Shown here: positions 12,064 through 22,188 of the stretch, in pieces
Numbering within the stretch: the stretch's first letter is position 1
Layout of the letters: every line of letters begins with the position of its first letter
Origin: Purshia tridentata
Lineage: Eukaryota > Streptophyta > Magnoliopsida > Rosales > Rosaceae
DNA length: 33,246 nt
Direction of reading: 5' to 3'
Assembly (NCBI GenBank): GCA_003254885.1
Contig: QANT01005220.1
Location: forward strand, 1,751 to 34,996
Program-made: the position numbers and the translations under genes
The notes under the pieces: generated by a model
Told to the model about the DNA's origin: nothing
What the model saw: only the letters and a program-made list of their open reading frames with translations
Database searches by the model: none

Positions 12064-12411
12064 CTTCCACAATTTCCACAAGGACATGTTCCTAATTCTC
12101 AGTCTCCGTCTTCATTACCTTGGCCACTGCCATCTCAAAATCTTAAAATCTTCGAGTTACATGAACCCTGGAGCAAACATCCCTGTTTCTGTGCAAACCA
12201 CCTGCAAGATGGAGAAAGAAAACATGCATAAAGATTAATTAATATTTGCTCACAAAATTTACTTCCTAAGAAACCCCTGAGATAAAGAAAAGAAAAAAAT
12301 GGAAATTACCTTCAGCTCTGCACCAGATGCACCATTCATCTTCTCTGCAATTTTCTTCAAATCAATTCCATTCATTAAGTTGATTCTTCTTAAGTTAAAG
12401 CTTCTATGACA
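12064..12411 (-). pseudogene. RPT6: Decayed C-terminal fragment of 26S proteasome ATPase RPT6
   Basis: Read on the minus strand, 12411-12310 encodes INLMNGIDLKKIAEKMNGA followed by SGAELK, then a GT donor. After a roughly 108-bp intron ending in CTTGCAG, the segment 12201-12064 continues with VVCTETGMF, then RVHVT and DFEMAVAKVMK, and ends with NMSL-KLWK. These match the last two exons of RPT6, an AAA+ ATPase of the proteasome base. A small deletion after GMF, an in-frame TAA before DFEMAV, a TAG and a frameshift near the end break the frame. The retained intron shows it arose from genomic DNA and not from a processed mRNA. The rest of the ATPase is absent to the right. The relic ends within about 14 bp of the Helitron terminus. 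Confidence 0.85.
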
Positions 12412-13202
12412 TTTTCTTTTCTTTACTATAGTGGATAACATGACCAAAAATTTATTTATTTATCTCATTTACTTGTATTTAGTCTGATTAGATAACATTT
12501 GTACTCTAATTTTCTCATTTACCAATACGGAAGATAATTTAACTTAAAATATATAATAGTAAATACCAATATGTTGAATTTAATTAAATAAAGTAACATA
12601 AAAAAAACTCCTTCTTTTGATTAACTATCGATAGTTTCTTGTGAAAATTATCTATTTAGTAATTAATATATAAGAAAGAAAAAAAAATTTATCTTCTAAC
12701 AAAAATTAATATCATACATGTTAAAAAAATTCCTTGTAACTGTCCAATTTGTAGTCAAGCATTTCAATATTTTTAATGCAACTTTCTGTCAATAACAACC
12801 AAACTTCCAAATTATGCGTAGCTAGGGAGTTTCGAGCGCTAGACACTTGGAAAGAAATTCAGTTGCGTTATTTTTTAAATAGTATATTAATTTGTACATA
12901 TATTTACTCATTTGTCACGCATAAATAACCTAAAACTAGAATAAATATTCAAAAAAGTTAAATAAATAAATCTACCAATTGGCCAAAACATTAAATAAAT
13001 AAATAATGATAAACAAAAGAATAAGCGATAAATATGATATTTAGGGGTGTGTAGAAAAATAGATTTACTGGTTTATGCTTGGCGCTCAATAAAGCCCAGG
13101 CTGAAGTAGCTGGAGAAGGGAAGGAACACACAAGAGCTTGCTGGACACAGAGCCTCTCCCTCGGTCCGTATAAAAACGCACCGTTTTAACTGTAACAACC
13201 CA
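12412..13202. other. A+T-rich intergenic region and TFB1 promoter
   Basis: There are no genes or recognisable elements from 12412 to about 13070. GC content rises from about 13080, where the promoter or leader of TFB1 begins, with an AAGCCCAGGCTG segment near 13092-13103. Confidence 0.5.
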
Positions 13203-13211
13203 AAACCCTAA
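13203..13211 (+). promoter_or_regulatory. telo-box (AAACCCTAA) upstream of TFB1
   Basis: AAACCCTAA lies about 200 bp before the TFB1 start codon. In plants this motif is enriched near the starts of housekeeping and translation- or cell-cycle-related genes. Function here is inferred from position only. Confidence 0.5.
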
Positions 13212-13407
13212 CAAGATCTTCGCTATCCACTGCACCATAGTTACAGAAAAGAAAACCTTCAAGCAAACACCATTGCGTCGATCATCTATACATATATATA
13301 TTGTCCGTGCGGCTCCTACCCTAACCTGGATCTCCGAGATTTTCACAGTTTTGATTGATTTGAATTGTTTTATTTTGGGAAATTTTGTGGCTCCAATCGC
13401 GAAGAAA

Positions 13408-16008
13408 ATGTCGACCGGGCAAGTGGTTAAGCGTGCAAAATACAAGACTTCAGTCAAGGACCCTGGGACTCCTGGTGTTCTAATTATGGTATCCAATTAA
13501 CCCATTTATTCACTTTTTCGCATTTTTGCTTTTATTTATGTTGCTAATTTTGTTACTATGTTTAAATTCCATTGGTGTTTGCCAAAACACAATGTCTCAT
13601 ATGTTGGTAATGTATTGTACTATTGTATTCGACGAAATGCTAGTTTCAGTTTATGGGTAATTTAAATGTGTTTTTTTTCTTTTTGGGTGCATGGAATTAT
13701 TTATGTCAAGTATTGCATTTTGTTTGTTTACTGTTGTTTTTAAAATGTGTTGCTCTGTGCAGATGGAGAATAAATTTGTGTTCAAGCCAAACGATCCCAC
13801 ATCTGCGAGAAAGCTCGATGTGGGGTTTAGACAGATTAAAGGTACTCCGTAATTGTGCTTTGTTGTGTGCATCTTGATGATAAATTTTATTTTTCTCTCA
13901 TTTCGTACCTTTTTTAAGCTACAAAGAGGCCCATAATCATATCTTACTCATTTTGAGATTCCATCATTCAATCTCTCTGCATTTAGTTTAGTTATATGAA
14001 TTCTAAATTTTCTAATGCCTTCTCTTATTTGCCCCCATGAATTGTCAGGTCACAAAAACACTAAGGAGGGATCAAATAAACCACCTTGGCTTAATCTCAG
14101 CAATAATGAGGTTTTCTTTTAGTGCTAGTCTAATGCAGTTCCTGTTTTCTTATCGACTGAAATTTTGCAAATTTTTATTGGGTGATGTTTCAGGGTGGAA
14201 GTTACATTTTTGAGTTTGAAAGTTTTCCCGATCTTCATGTATGCCGAGAACTTGTAGGTAAATCCCAGTCACACCCACAATATGTAATGAAATGCTATGT
14301 TGACTGTGTTCAAAGGCTCAGCTTCACATTCTCCTGTAGCTATCTGTAATTGCTGTTAATATAAATCTTTAGTCTTGTATGGAACACTGCACTGGAACGG
14401 GCGTTGTCGTAAGCATGTTACTGATTGTGCATGAAGTTATGACTGGTTAAACAGGTCGATAATATGCAGCACTTAGACGGGCTATTATCATTTCCCCATT
14501 TTTGAAGAGAGAGAGAGAGAGAGAGAGTGTGTGTGTGTGTGTGTGAAAATAATGGTGCATAGTCTTTAAGCAGAAAAATTCTGGGAAATTACAGTTTCCT
14601 TTTGCATGTTTGAAATTTTCATTTTCATGTTCAATGTGCAAAATCATAAGCCATATCTCTTCTTGAGAAAGAGGTAGTAAGTAGCCATAGTACTTCTTTT
14701 GAAATTACTCATTTGTCTGCAAATCTACCATTCTGCTGGTACATACTTTGGATTCTGCTTTTAGTTGAATTTTAAGAATTTTCCGTGCAAATGCTGCATG
14801 TAGGTGCGCAGAAGACTGTTTTAATGCCTTTACCTACTCTGTTATCCACATAACATTCACGGTCAATCATTTCTTTTTTTACCTCTAACTGCTTTCTGTT
14901 TAGGCTTATGACATGGCAATTTTTTATTTATTTGATTGTTGTTCTGTCTTGGTTGTTATTTTGGTTTACTATTTTATCCTTAGTCTGTGGTATCTGGTGC
15001 CTTTGAATAGGTAATGGCCTTGCTAAGTCTGGAGAGGTTGCGAAATCTTCTTCGGCTGCAAAAGCTATACCTGAGAAACCTGTAGTTACATTTCCAGATG
15101 AACAACTGAGTACGGCAGAAATGGAGCTCAGGATGAAGCTACTGCAAGAAAACAGGTAACTTTAATCTCCTATACCTACATGATCAGATAGAAATCATCA
15201 GCATTTCCCATTTGGAAGCACTATGGAAAAATTTCAAGCTATTCTTTTTTGTTTCTCATGGAGATATTTACTAATTAATATTGATTTAGTTGAATTATAA
15301 TCTGGATTGTTACTTCATCTTAATGCGATGAAAACTCAGCAGGAAAAAATTAGATAGCACAAACCATCAAGTCGTATCATATGTGGGTTCTACAAGTTTA
15401 CTGTTATTCCAATTTATCTACTTAAATGATATCATATGCTTTCCCTTAGAATCCTGTTAATGACAGTTAATGTTGAAAAAAATATAATAGCCTTGGATTA
15501 GTTTGAATCACAATATTACAAAAACTAATACCCACAGAAATACTAAACTGGATGGCCTCTACCCTCTTAAGTTCCTGCCTCTTCTTTGTTTGAACTTCCT
15601 GTTTCATATCACTAAATTTTATCCTTCACAGTGAATTGCAGAAACTTCATAAGCAACTTGTGATCAGTGGTGTCTTGACAGAATCTGAGTTCTGGGCAAC
15701 TAGGAAGGTTAGTTATCTCAATGGAGACATGCTCATTTATGTTGTTTTTATGAGTTATGTGTTTCATTTTTCATTTGAATTGTAAGCCTCTACATAGCGT
15801 TGGACCATTCCTTTCTCCCCATTGTTATGCCGACAATGGAACAATTCTGTTAGCCAAAAGTGTGTTATAGTGACAATTCTGCTCTAAAAATCAATTGCAG
15901 AAGATGCTAGATGGAGACAGCCGTAGAAAGTCAAATCAACGTGTTGGTTTCAAAAGTTCGATGATATTGGACACCCAACCTTTGACTGACGGTCGGGTAG
16001 AACATAGA

Positions 16009-16042
<34 letters not shown>

Positions 16043-19000
16043 TCTTTCTCTCTCTCTCTCTCTGTGCATGTGTGTTTGCACATTTTATGTGCACGTGTAC
16101 ACTTGTATCACAAGGTGGAGATCTTTGGATTAAATCCTAATGAGCACTATGATTTGTGAGTTTTCTTCTTGTCAGCAGTTACTTTGGTTCCTTGTAGGAT
16201 TGGCACCTCCTTGGTTTCTTTGTAATTGAACTATTTTGTGGATCAAAAAGGATTCCTTTTGTTATGGATAACATTTTCACCTCAACAGTTTGTGTTCTGC
16301 AACTGATTTGTCTTCTTCTTGGTATTGGCCAGATGAACAAGGTTACATTTAATTTGACTCCAGAGATTAAATATCAGGCATGTTTCTCTCATTTAACAAT
16401 TTGTTCCACCTTGTCTGAGATAAGACTTCTTTAAGCTTCAATGATTGTTGATACTTTGGAATAGAGCTTAGTTATCCATCTTGGAATCCTTTGTTTGTTG
16501 CTTATGCTTAATTGTTATATTGATTTTCAGATTTTTGCTCTGAAACCAGCTGTTCACCAGGCATTTTTAAATCTCGTTCCCAGTAAGGTAGTGAGGATAT
16601 CGAAACAATTCCTTACATAATCAGGCAGTTTTCCATGTTAGTCATCACCCTCATTTAGTTTTGTTTGAGGCTTACTCTTAAGATAATAATCTAAGGATTG
16701 AGTAGTATTTTATTTGCTTTCCTACTTCTCTCGAAGCATACTTTTCTAGCCTTTTACTTCTTTTACACTCTGTATTCCAGATGACAGAAAAAGACTTTTG
16801 GACAAAATATTTCAGAGCTGAATACCTCAACAGTACAAAGAATGTTGTTGCAGCTGCAGCAGAAGCTGCTGAGGATGAGGAACTGGCAATTTTTTTAAAA
16901 GAGGATGATATATTGGCAAGGGAATCTCGTCAGAAGGTGCTCTTTAGAAAATTGTTCCCTTCTCCCTTTCAAATCTTGATTTTCCTGGGATGCTTCTGCT
17001 ACATTTTTCTTTTCTAGTTACCAAAGTATTCATTTAACTCATTATTGGCATGTCGTTTTTGCAGATTCAACAGGTTGATCCAACTTTGGATATGGAAGCT
17101 GACCTAGGGGATGATTATACACATCTTCCAGTATGTTGTATAACAACATTCTTGAATCTTTTTTCAATATCCCTTTAAATTTACCTGATACCCAAAGAAT
17201 TTAAGGTGGTTTTTCATTTTAGCCAGTCATATAAATGGTAGATTGCTGAAATATTTCTCCTTCTTCCATAATAGTTTACATTCTGATATTCGGGATGTCC
17301 AATTCCAATTATGTCTTTGATCTACAATAAGTCTTTTTAGTGATCATAATTGACTTCCCTCTAAGGATACTGTAAAGTTGCTGTCCTTACCATTCCTTAT
17401 CTGGTTTCTACTTTTAAAAAATCAGGATCATGGGATCTTTCGTGATGGTACCAAGGACATAACTGAACAGAGTGAGCACTACAGGAGGACTTTATCGCAA
17501 GACCTTAACAGACAAGGCGCTGTTGTTCTTCAAGGAAGAACTGTTGGTCAGACTCTTCTGAATCTACTGTATTTCCTTTCTATTCATTAATAAATTTCAT
17601 ATGCGGCTTCTGATTTATTTATTTTTAAATAATAAGTGCTTTTGATTTGATATAGATAAACAAACAATGTCAGTTTGTTTAACCTGCTTAGCTATATTTC
17701 TTCTATAATTTTAGGTAGATAACTTTGGATTTTGAACCTGACTGCAGATGTGGATCTAGAGGATCCAAGAACTGTAGCAGAGGCACTGATGCGGTCAAGA
17801 CAGGGTTAGCATGCCTTTTTTCCCCTTGTCTTGTACATTGGGATTTTCTGCTCCCCCTTTCTCTAATATGCGGCTATGCCTCATTTTCTCTGATAGTAGC
17901 ACATCTGTGCATATCTTTTGCCGTTCTTTTGCAGAATCTGATGAGAGTGGTGTGCAGGATAGACTTGATAGGCTTACTCATATGATGGAGATAGAGGACC
18001 TTCGAGAACCTCATGATCATCCTGTTGCTCCATTGTGTATTAAGGTTATCTTTGTCATCATCATACCTACAGTTCAACAGTTTTCATGTTGACATTTCAT
18101 ATACTTTTTATTTTCTTCCAATAGTTTAGATGTTTCCTGCTGTGTTTTTGAGAACAGGATCCTCGAGACTACTTTGACACACAACAAGCTAGTGCACTCA
18201 AAATTTTGGATGATTCACGTACTGGAACTGAACAAACAAAATGCAGCCTGACTACTGAGGAAGCATATGGCTCCTTGAGGGAGTCTATATCTAGAATTAA
18301 GAGCACTGGATTAAGCAATTCCACAGTTAGTTCAGAAGTTGCTCTTTTGGTAATTTAATATTTGTTGCAGGTCATTTTCAAGATATTATATGCCATAAAG
18401 CACAAAAATCACATACAAATATGAAATTTTTATATGTCTAAACATGTATATTTTTGCAAGAGAATTTACTGCCAATTTCTGTGGTTTAGGTTCTTAATGG
18501 ACTGACCCAGAATATTTCAAGTACCAAGTACCAACTTGGGAAAAATCCTCGAGAGAGCATTCTGGACGGGTTGCCAAACAAAACCGAAGAGGAACTTCTA
18601 CATGTGAGTGGGCATAAGCTTATTTGTTTATTTATGAATACTATTAGCTGCTTTGTAAATAGCATGAAACTTAACTGCAGATGATTTGTTATCTTAGAGT
18701 TGGAAGTATAACATATGCTGCAGTAGGTTTTGCCTACTCTTCNAAGCTCATTTGTTTATTTATGAATACTATTAGCTGCTTTGTAAATAGCATGAAACTT
18801 AACTGCAGATGATTTGTTATCTTAGAGTTGGAAGTATAACATATGCTGCAGTAGGTTTTGCCTACTCTTCAATTCTCATGACTTTATGGATTACATTTCT
18901 TATTCCAGCATTGGATGTCCATTCAAGAATTACTGAGGCATTTTTGGTCTTCATATCCAATTACGTCAACTTTTCTTTATGCTAAGGTTAGTTCTTATAA

Positions 19001-20975
19001 TTCACAAGAAGGCTTTATGCTATATAATGTGAAATAAAAATGCTGTTATAGTTTCTAAATTATATTAAGGTTTCAAATTTTGACCTTATTACTTATGAGA
19101 AGGATGCTTCTTGTTATCTAATGTGAAATGGAAGATCGTTTGAGGAAGGACCGACCTTGATCATCTTTTGAATATTAAAATGGTATACCTTGTCCACAGA
19201 TTATAATTACCTCTTTCATTAATGGAACATTGTTTCTTCTTATAAAAAAAAAAAAAAAAAGGAAAAAANTCAAATCGGCCTGGATCCTAATATCTTATAT
19301 CCCCAATAGGGTGATGAAGGTCAAAAGGCCTTTAAAAAGTCATTGGTTTGGCTTGATGAAGAGTCATAACACATTTACATTGCTGTTTGGATCTTTTGCT
19401 GCTGGTTTTAGTGGCTTATCTATTTATTTTGCTTTTTCTGATTTGTGTGGATTCATTGAGTTACTGTGATGCAGGTAGGCAGACTAAAGGATGCCATGTC
19501 ACAAATATATCGACAGCTAGAGGTATCTTTTCTGCTAGAGCTTCCATGCACCTACTTTTTTCCCCTACTGTCTTAACACACTAGTTGAATCCCCACGTGT
19601 ATTTACAAAGTATAAGAATTACCATATCATGTTTTAGTTTCATATTGTACGACCATAGCTTATCACATATTGACTCTTTTCAAAATACTTGACAGAAACT
19701 CAAAACTATGAACTGATTTCAGTCCATCGTCCTTGAAATTCTTACCATTAACTTTACGCAATCCCCATATGATGAAGTAGTTTTACAAACTGCTGAGAAC
19801 AGCCCAATACCTTTGTCTGCCTCATCTATTAGACGTCCCTTCACGCTGCAGCAAGTCAGTGCTCTTGGGCCTTCTTTAGTAGGTTATCCATACAACATGG
19901 CTAATACAGAATCATCTAGAGTTAAGGTCCGGTTGCCATATAGCTTTATGACCACTCCTTGGGGCTTTTCTGTGAACAGTCACTTAAATTAGGTTACATG
20001 TCTGCAGCAACCTGGGTGTATGCTGGGTCTTAATTCGGATGAGAGGGATGGAAAAATTTGGAGAGTAATTGTAGTTCAATCCACCCGTATTGTGATTTAG
20101 CACTGTGATTACTGGTTTGGTTCAATGTATATTTATTTACTTTTCTTGGCCATTAAGAGACCATTGGTTAATGCTCCACCTTTGCAGTCCCTTGTAATCA
20201 TGTTTCATGGCAAAACTCGATATAGAAAAAACATAAAATGTTCTTTTGGTCCAAAAGGAAACACATCATTTCAAACTCTCTTTCTTGCTTTTTATATAGG
20301 TAATATTGATTTCTTCATGTTTTACATCCCCCATTATTGTACAAATGGTTTTGATTGTTTTAATAGAGGGTTTAGGATCTTCTTGACTGTTGTATTAAAT
20401 GAATATTTTGCAGGAGATAAAGGAAACTGTGCAGTCAGACTTCCGGCACCAGGTTTCCCTCCTTGTCCGTCCAATGCATCAGGTCAATAATTTCTTCGAT
20501 TTTCAGTTAAATTGCAAGGATTAATCCATTTGAATATGAATGTTAAGGAATTGTCTCTTATGTTTGTATGCTTTTAGTTTTCATTGTTTGTTTAATACAT
20601 TATTGATGATACTGTTCAGTCTTTTGTAACAAGCTTGCTGCTAGTTCTGTGGCTAAGTGTGCTCTTTCTGTTTGGTGTATCCTTTCCCTTTTACTTTAGA
20701 AAAAATAGTATCCTTACAGAACAGACCTTCAACTTGACTAGACATGATTTCGTTCAATGCTTGTATTTGACTGTTGTGGTGGCTTACTAGTGGCCTTATC
20801 TATAGGATTATGCATTGGTTAAAGGAAAATGAAAAGAAAGAAATCTTAATGATGACTTGAACTGATGGACATATTATTTTTTGTGCAGGCTCTTGATGCT
20901 GCTTTTCAACATTATGAAGCAGATGTGCAGAAAAGAGCTGCAAGGGGTGGCGAGATAACAAATGGAAATGCGTAG
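13408..20975 (+). CDS. TFB1: TFIIH core subunit p62/TFB1 (general transcription and DNA repair factor)
   Basis: Twenty exons join in phase: 13408-13488, 13763-13841, 14049-14110, 14194-14257, 15011-15155, 15632-15707, 15901-15996, 16333-16377, 16531-16587, 16781-16936, 17065-17130, 17426-17546, 17748-17804, 17935-18044, 18158-18349, 18490-18603, 18909-18986, 19475-19522, 20414-20482 and 20889-20975 (TAG). They encode 600 residues, the usual length for plant TFB1. The start is the first in-frame ATG and gives the family's MSTGQVVKRAKYKT beginning. Residues 1 to about 110 form the PH-like domain (GTPGVL, KFVFKPNDP, FIFEFESF-like). Two BSD domains follow, around 128-170 and 217-262, with their Phe-Trp pairs at 164-165 and 241-242. 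The C-terminal third (HHWMSIQELLRHFW, then VSLLVRPMHQALDAAF) is the helical region that anchors it in the TFIIH core. The protein acts in RNA polymerase II initiation and nucleotide excision repair. One intron (16378-16530) uses a GC donor. Confidence 0.95.
14506..14545. repeat. (AG)n(TG)n compound microsatellite
   Basis: About 11 AG units run directly into about 9 GT units, in the TFB1 intron between exons 14194-14257 and 15011-15155. Confidence 0.9.
16009..16063. repeat. (TC)n(AC)n(TC)n compound microsatellite
   Basis: TC, AC and TC runs follow one another starting 13 bp after the 15901-15996 exon of TFB1. It lies close behind the donor site, so length variation there could affect splicing. 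Confidence 0.9.
16378..16530 (+). other. GC-AG intron of TFB1
   Basis: The exon ends ...TATCAG and the intron begins GCATGT. The acceptor is TTTTCAG before ATTTTTGCT. The reading phase and the conserved protein (EIKYQ joined to IFALKP) require this junction. The nearest GT, four bases downstream, would shift the frame. Confidence 0.85.
18616..18870. repeat. 127-bp direct duplication around a single N (probable assembly seam)
   Basis: Copy one (18616-18742) and copy two (18744-18870) are the same length and differ at one position, the T/C at the sixth base. The N at 18743 is the only base between them. This looks like two overlapping contig ends that were not merged. It lies in the intron 18604-18908 of TFB1, so the coding sequence is unaffected. 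Confidence 0.85.
19243..19269. other. A-rich tract ending at an N in a TFB1 intron
   Basis: A long A run follows CATTAATGGAACATTG and ends at the N at 19269. The sequence before it resembles the tail of a non-LTR retroposon, and the N may mark a sequencing failure in the homopolymer. Confidence 0.4.
19717..19992 (+). other. Unexplained coding-like open stretch inside TFB1 intron 19523-20413
   Basis: The frame is open from 19717 to TAG at 19990-19992, 91 codons. It is preceded by TTTCAG at 19717-19722, which could serve as a splice acceptor. It reads as a balanced peptide containing NSPIPLSASSIRRPFTLQQV and VRLPYSFMTTPWGF. The stretch is less A+T-biased than the surrounding intron. It does not belong to the TFB1 protein as known and I do not recognise it. 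It may be a captured exon, an alternative terminal exon or a chance frame. Confidence 0.3.
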
Positions 20976-21051
20976 AAATTTGCCCTTTATTGGTTCACCA
21001 GTGCATCTAGCTGTTTGTGATATGGTGTACTGCCTTTATCTTATAGCCATC

Positions 21052-21057
21052 AATAAA
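21052..21057 (+). terminator. Polyadenylation signal AATAAA of TFB1
   Basis: AATAAA lies 77 bp after the TFB1 stop codon and is followed by T/G-rich sequence, as expected for a plant 3' end. Confidence 0.6.
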
Positions 21058-22006
21058 ACTGTACATCCAATCAATTTTGTTTTGCGGTTATGCTAGATTG
21101 ACAAGGTTTTTGATTTTGTAAAATATGCATTAGTGTTCTACTATTGACCAGTTGTGCATAGAAGAGTTAACAATTGGGTAGAACTATTTCTTGACTGCAC
21201 TGACTTCTGCACACAATTATGTGATGCCTCTAATAATCTGCGTTTATACCTCACCCAGTTAAAAGGTTTTGCGTTATTTGCAATATGTTGGTTTTCATTT
21301 TATTCTCAAGTGACTGCAAGTTTGCATTTTTAATAGTGTGTTTGGCAGCTACAAGTACTAGGAAAAATTGATTACCTTTAGATTTGGACTTGGATGTTTC
21401 CCAAGTCCCCCCAAAGCGAATGGTTTTTGTCTTGGTATTTTATTCCTGGTCTATTGGTCAAGATTCATGGCGCATTACATACATTTAACTCTATCACAAC
21501 TATTTGGAACCCCTGCCGAATAACTAGCACATATTCGGATGGCGTTTGTCGAATGCTGTGCGAACCTAAAAAAAAAAACCAAACAACTCCAGCCCCAGAT
21601 AGCTGTCTCGACACCACCTCCTTTCTCCACCCACTTATCTCACCATCGTTGCCTTCCCCCACCGCTGTGTTCTTCCTTCTCCCTTCCCTTATTTCTTCTT
21701 CCCTCACCCTTTCTCTCTCTTCTCTCCTTCTCCTCCCTCCAAAAGAGTAGGTTGAGTATTGACTAATAAGGGTAGTGTTGTAATTATGGTTGCGTTGAAT
21801 GAGAAAAAATTAAATTAAAAAGGTGAGTGTTTAGATAAATTAAGAAATTAGATAAGAAAAAAAATTGTTAGATATATCATATATATAAAATTTCTCAATA
21901 ATTAACTAATTGTACAAAACTAAAGTGCGAATATGGCCTTTAAAAAGAAACCGGCTTTAAGGTCAAGTTTACAACCCAACCCAAGAATTCTTGGTCTAAT
22001 CCAGTC

Positions 22007-22013
22007 TGGCCCA
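22007..22013 (-). promoter_or_regulatory. Site II-like element (TGGGCCA on the minus strand)
   Basis: TGGCCCA on the plus strand, about 180 bp before the GRP23-like start codon, gives TGGGCCA on the other strand. Site II elements (TGGGCY) are common in promoters of plant genes for mitochondrial and PPR proteins and are bound by TCP factors. Function is inferred. Confidence 0.45.
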
Positions 22014-22138
22014 AATAAAACAGAGGTACTCTCGGCCACTCAAACGACAAATCCACTGGCACACTAGCATTTCACAAGCTCGCAACCAAGCAGATAGCGA
22101 AAACCAAAACCCCATTTTCACAATCATTCCCTGTTTGC

Positions 22139-22146
22139 TAGGGTTT
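22139..22146 (-). promoter_or_regulatory. telo-box in reverse orientation (TAGGGTTT)
   Basis: TAGGGTTT, the complement of AAACCCTA, lies about 45 bp before the ATG, in the probable leader. Together with the site II motif it makes a combination frequent in plant genes for organelle biogenesis. Confidence 0.45.
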
Positions 22147-22188
22147 AAGCATTTCATTTCACTTCCACCACTCTCACAGCCACCAGCC

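Larger units (their letters stand above)
20976..22188. other. TFB1 3' UTR, intergenic spacer and GRP23-like promoter
   Basis: TFB1's 3' UTR comes first. A pyrimidine-rich tract occupies about 21617-21740. A+T-rich DNA follows to about 21950. The GRP23-like promoter and leader run up to the ATG at 22189. No additional gene is supported. A 118-codon frame at 21394-21750 is composed mostly of low-complexity Ser/Leu/Pro residues from the pyrimidine tract. Confidence 0.6.

Noticed and set aside
13086..13496. 136-codon minus-strand frame over the TFB1 promoter and first exon
   Set aside because: It overlaps the leader and first coding exon of TFB1 in antisense, has no recognisable motif, and the true gene explains the conserved sequence.
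13489..13762. U12-type intron in TFB1, suggested by the donor GTATCC
   Set aside because: The donor continues AATT, not TTT, and no TTCCTTAAC-like branch site lies near the acceptor. An ordinary U2-type intron is more likely.
20125..20490. 121-codon frame ending across a TFB1 exon
   Set aside because: It covers the exon 20414-20482 in a different frame from the conserved TFB1 protein. The upstream part is intron-like.
22135..22188. N-terminal extension of the GRP23-like protein
   Set aside because: The frame is open but the codon at 22135 is TTG. The first ATG, at 22189, gives a good targeting peptide.
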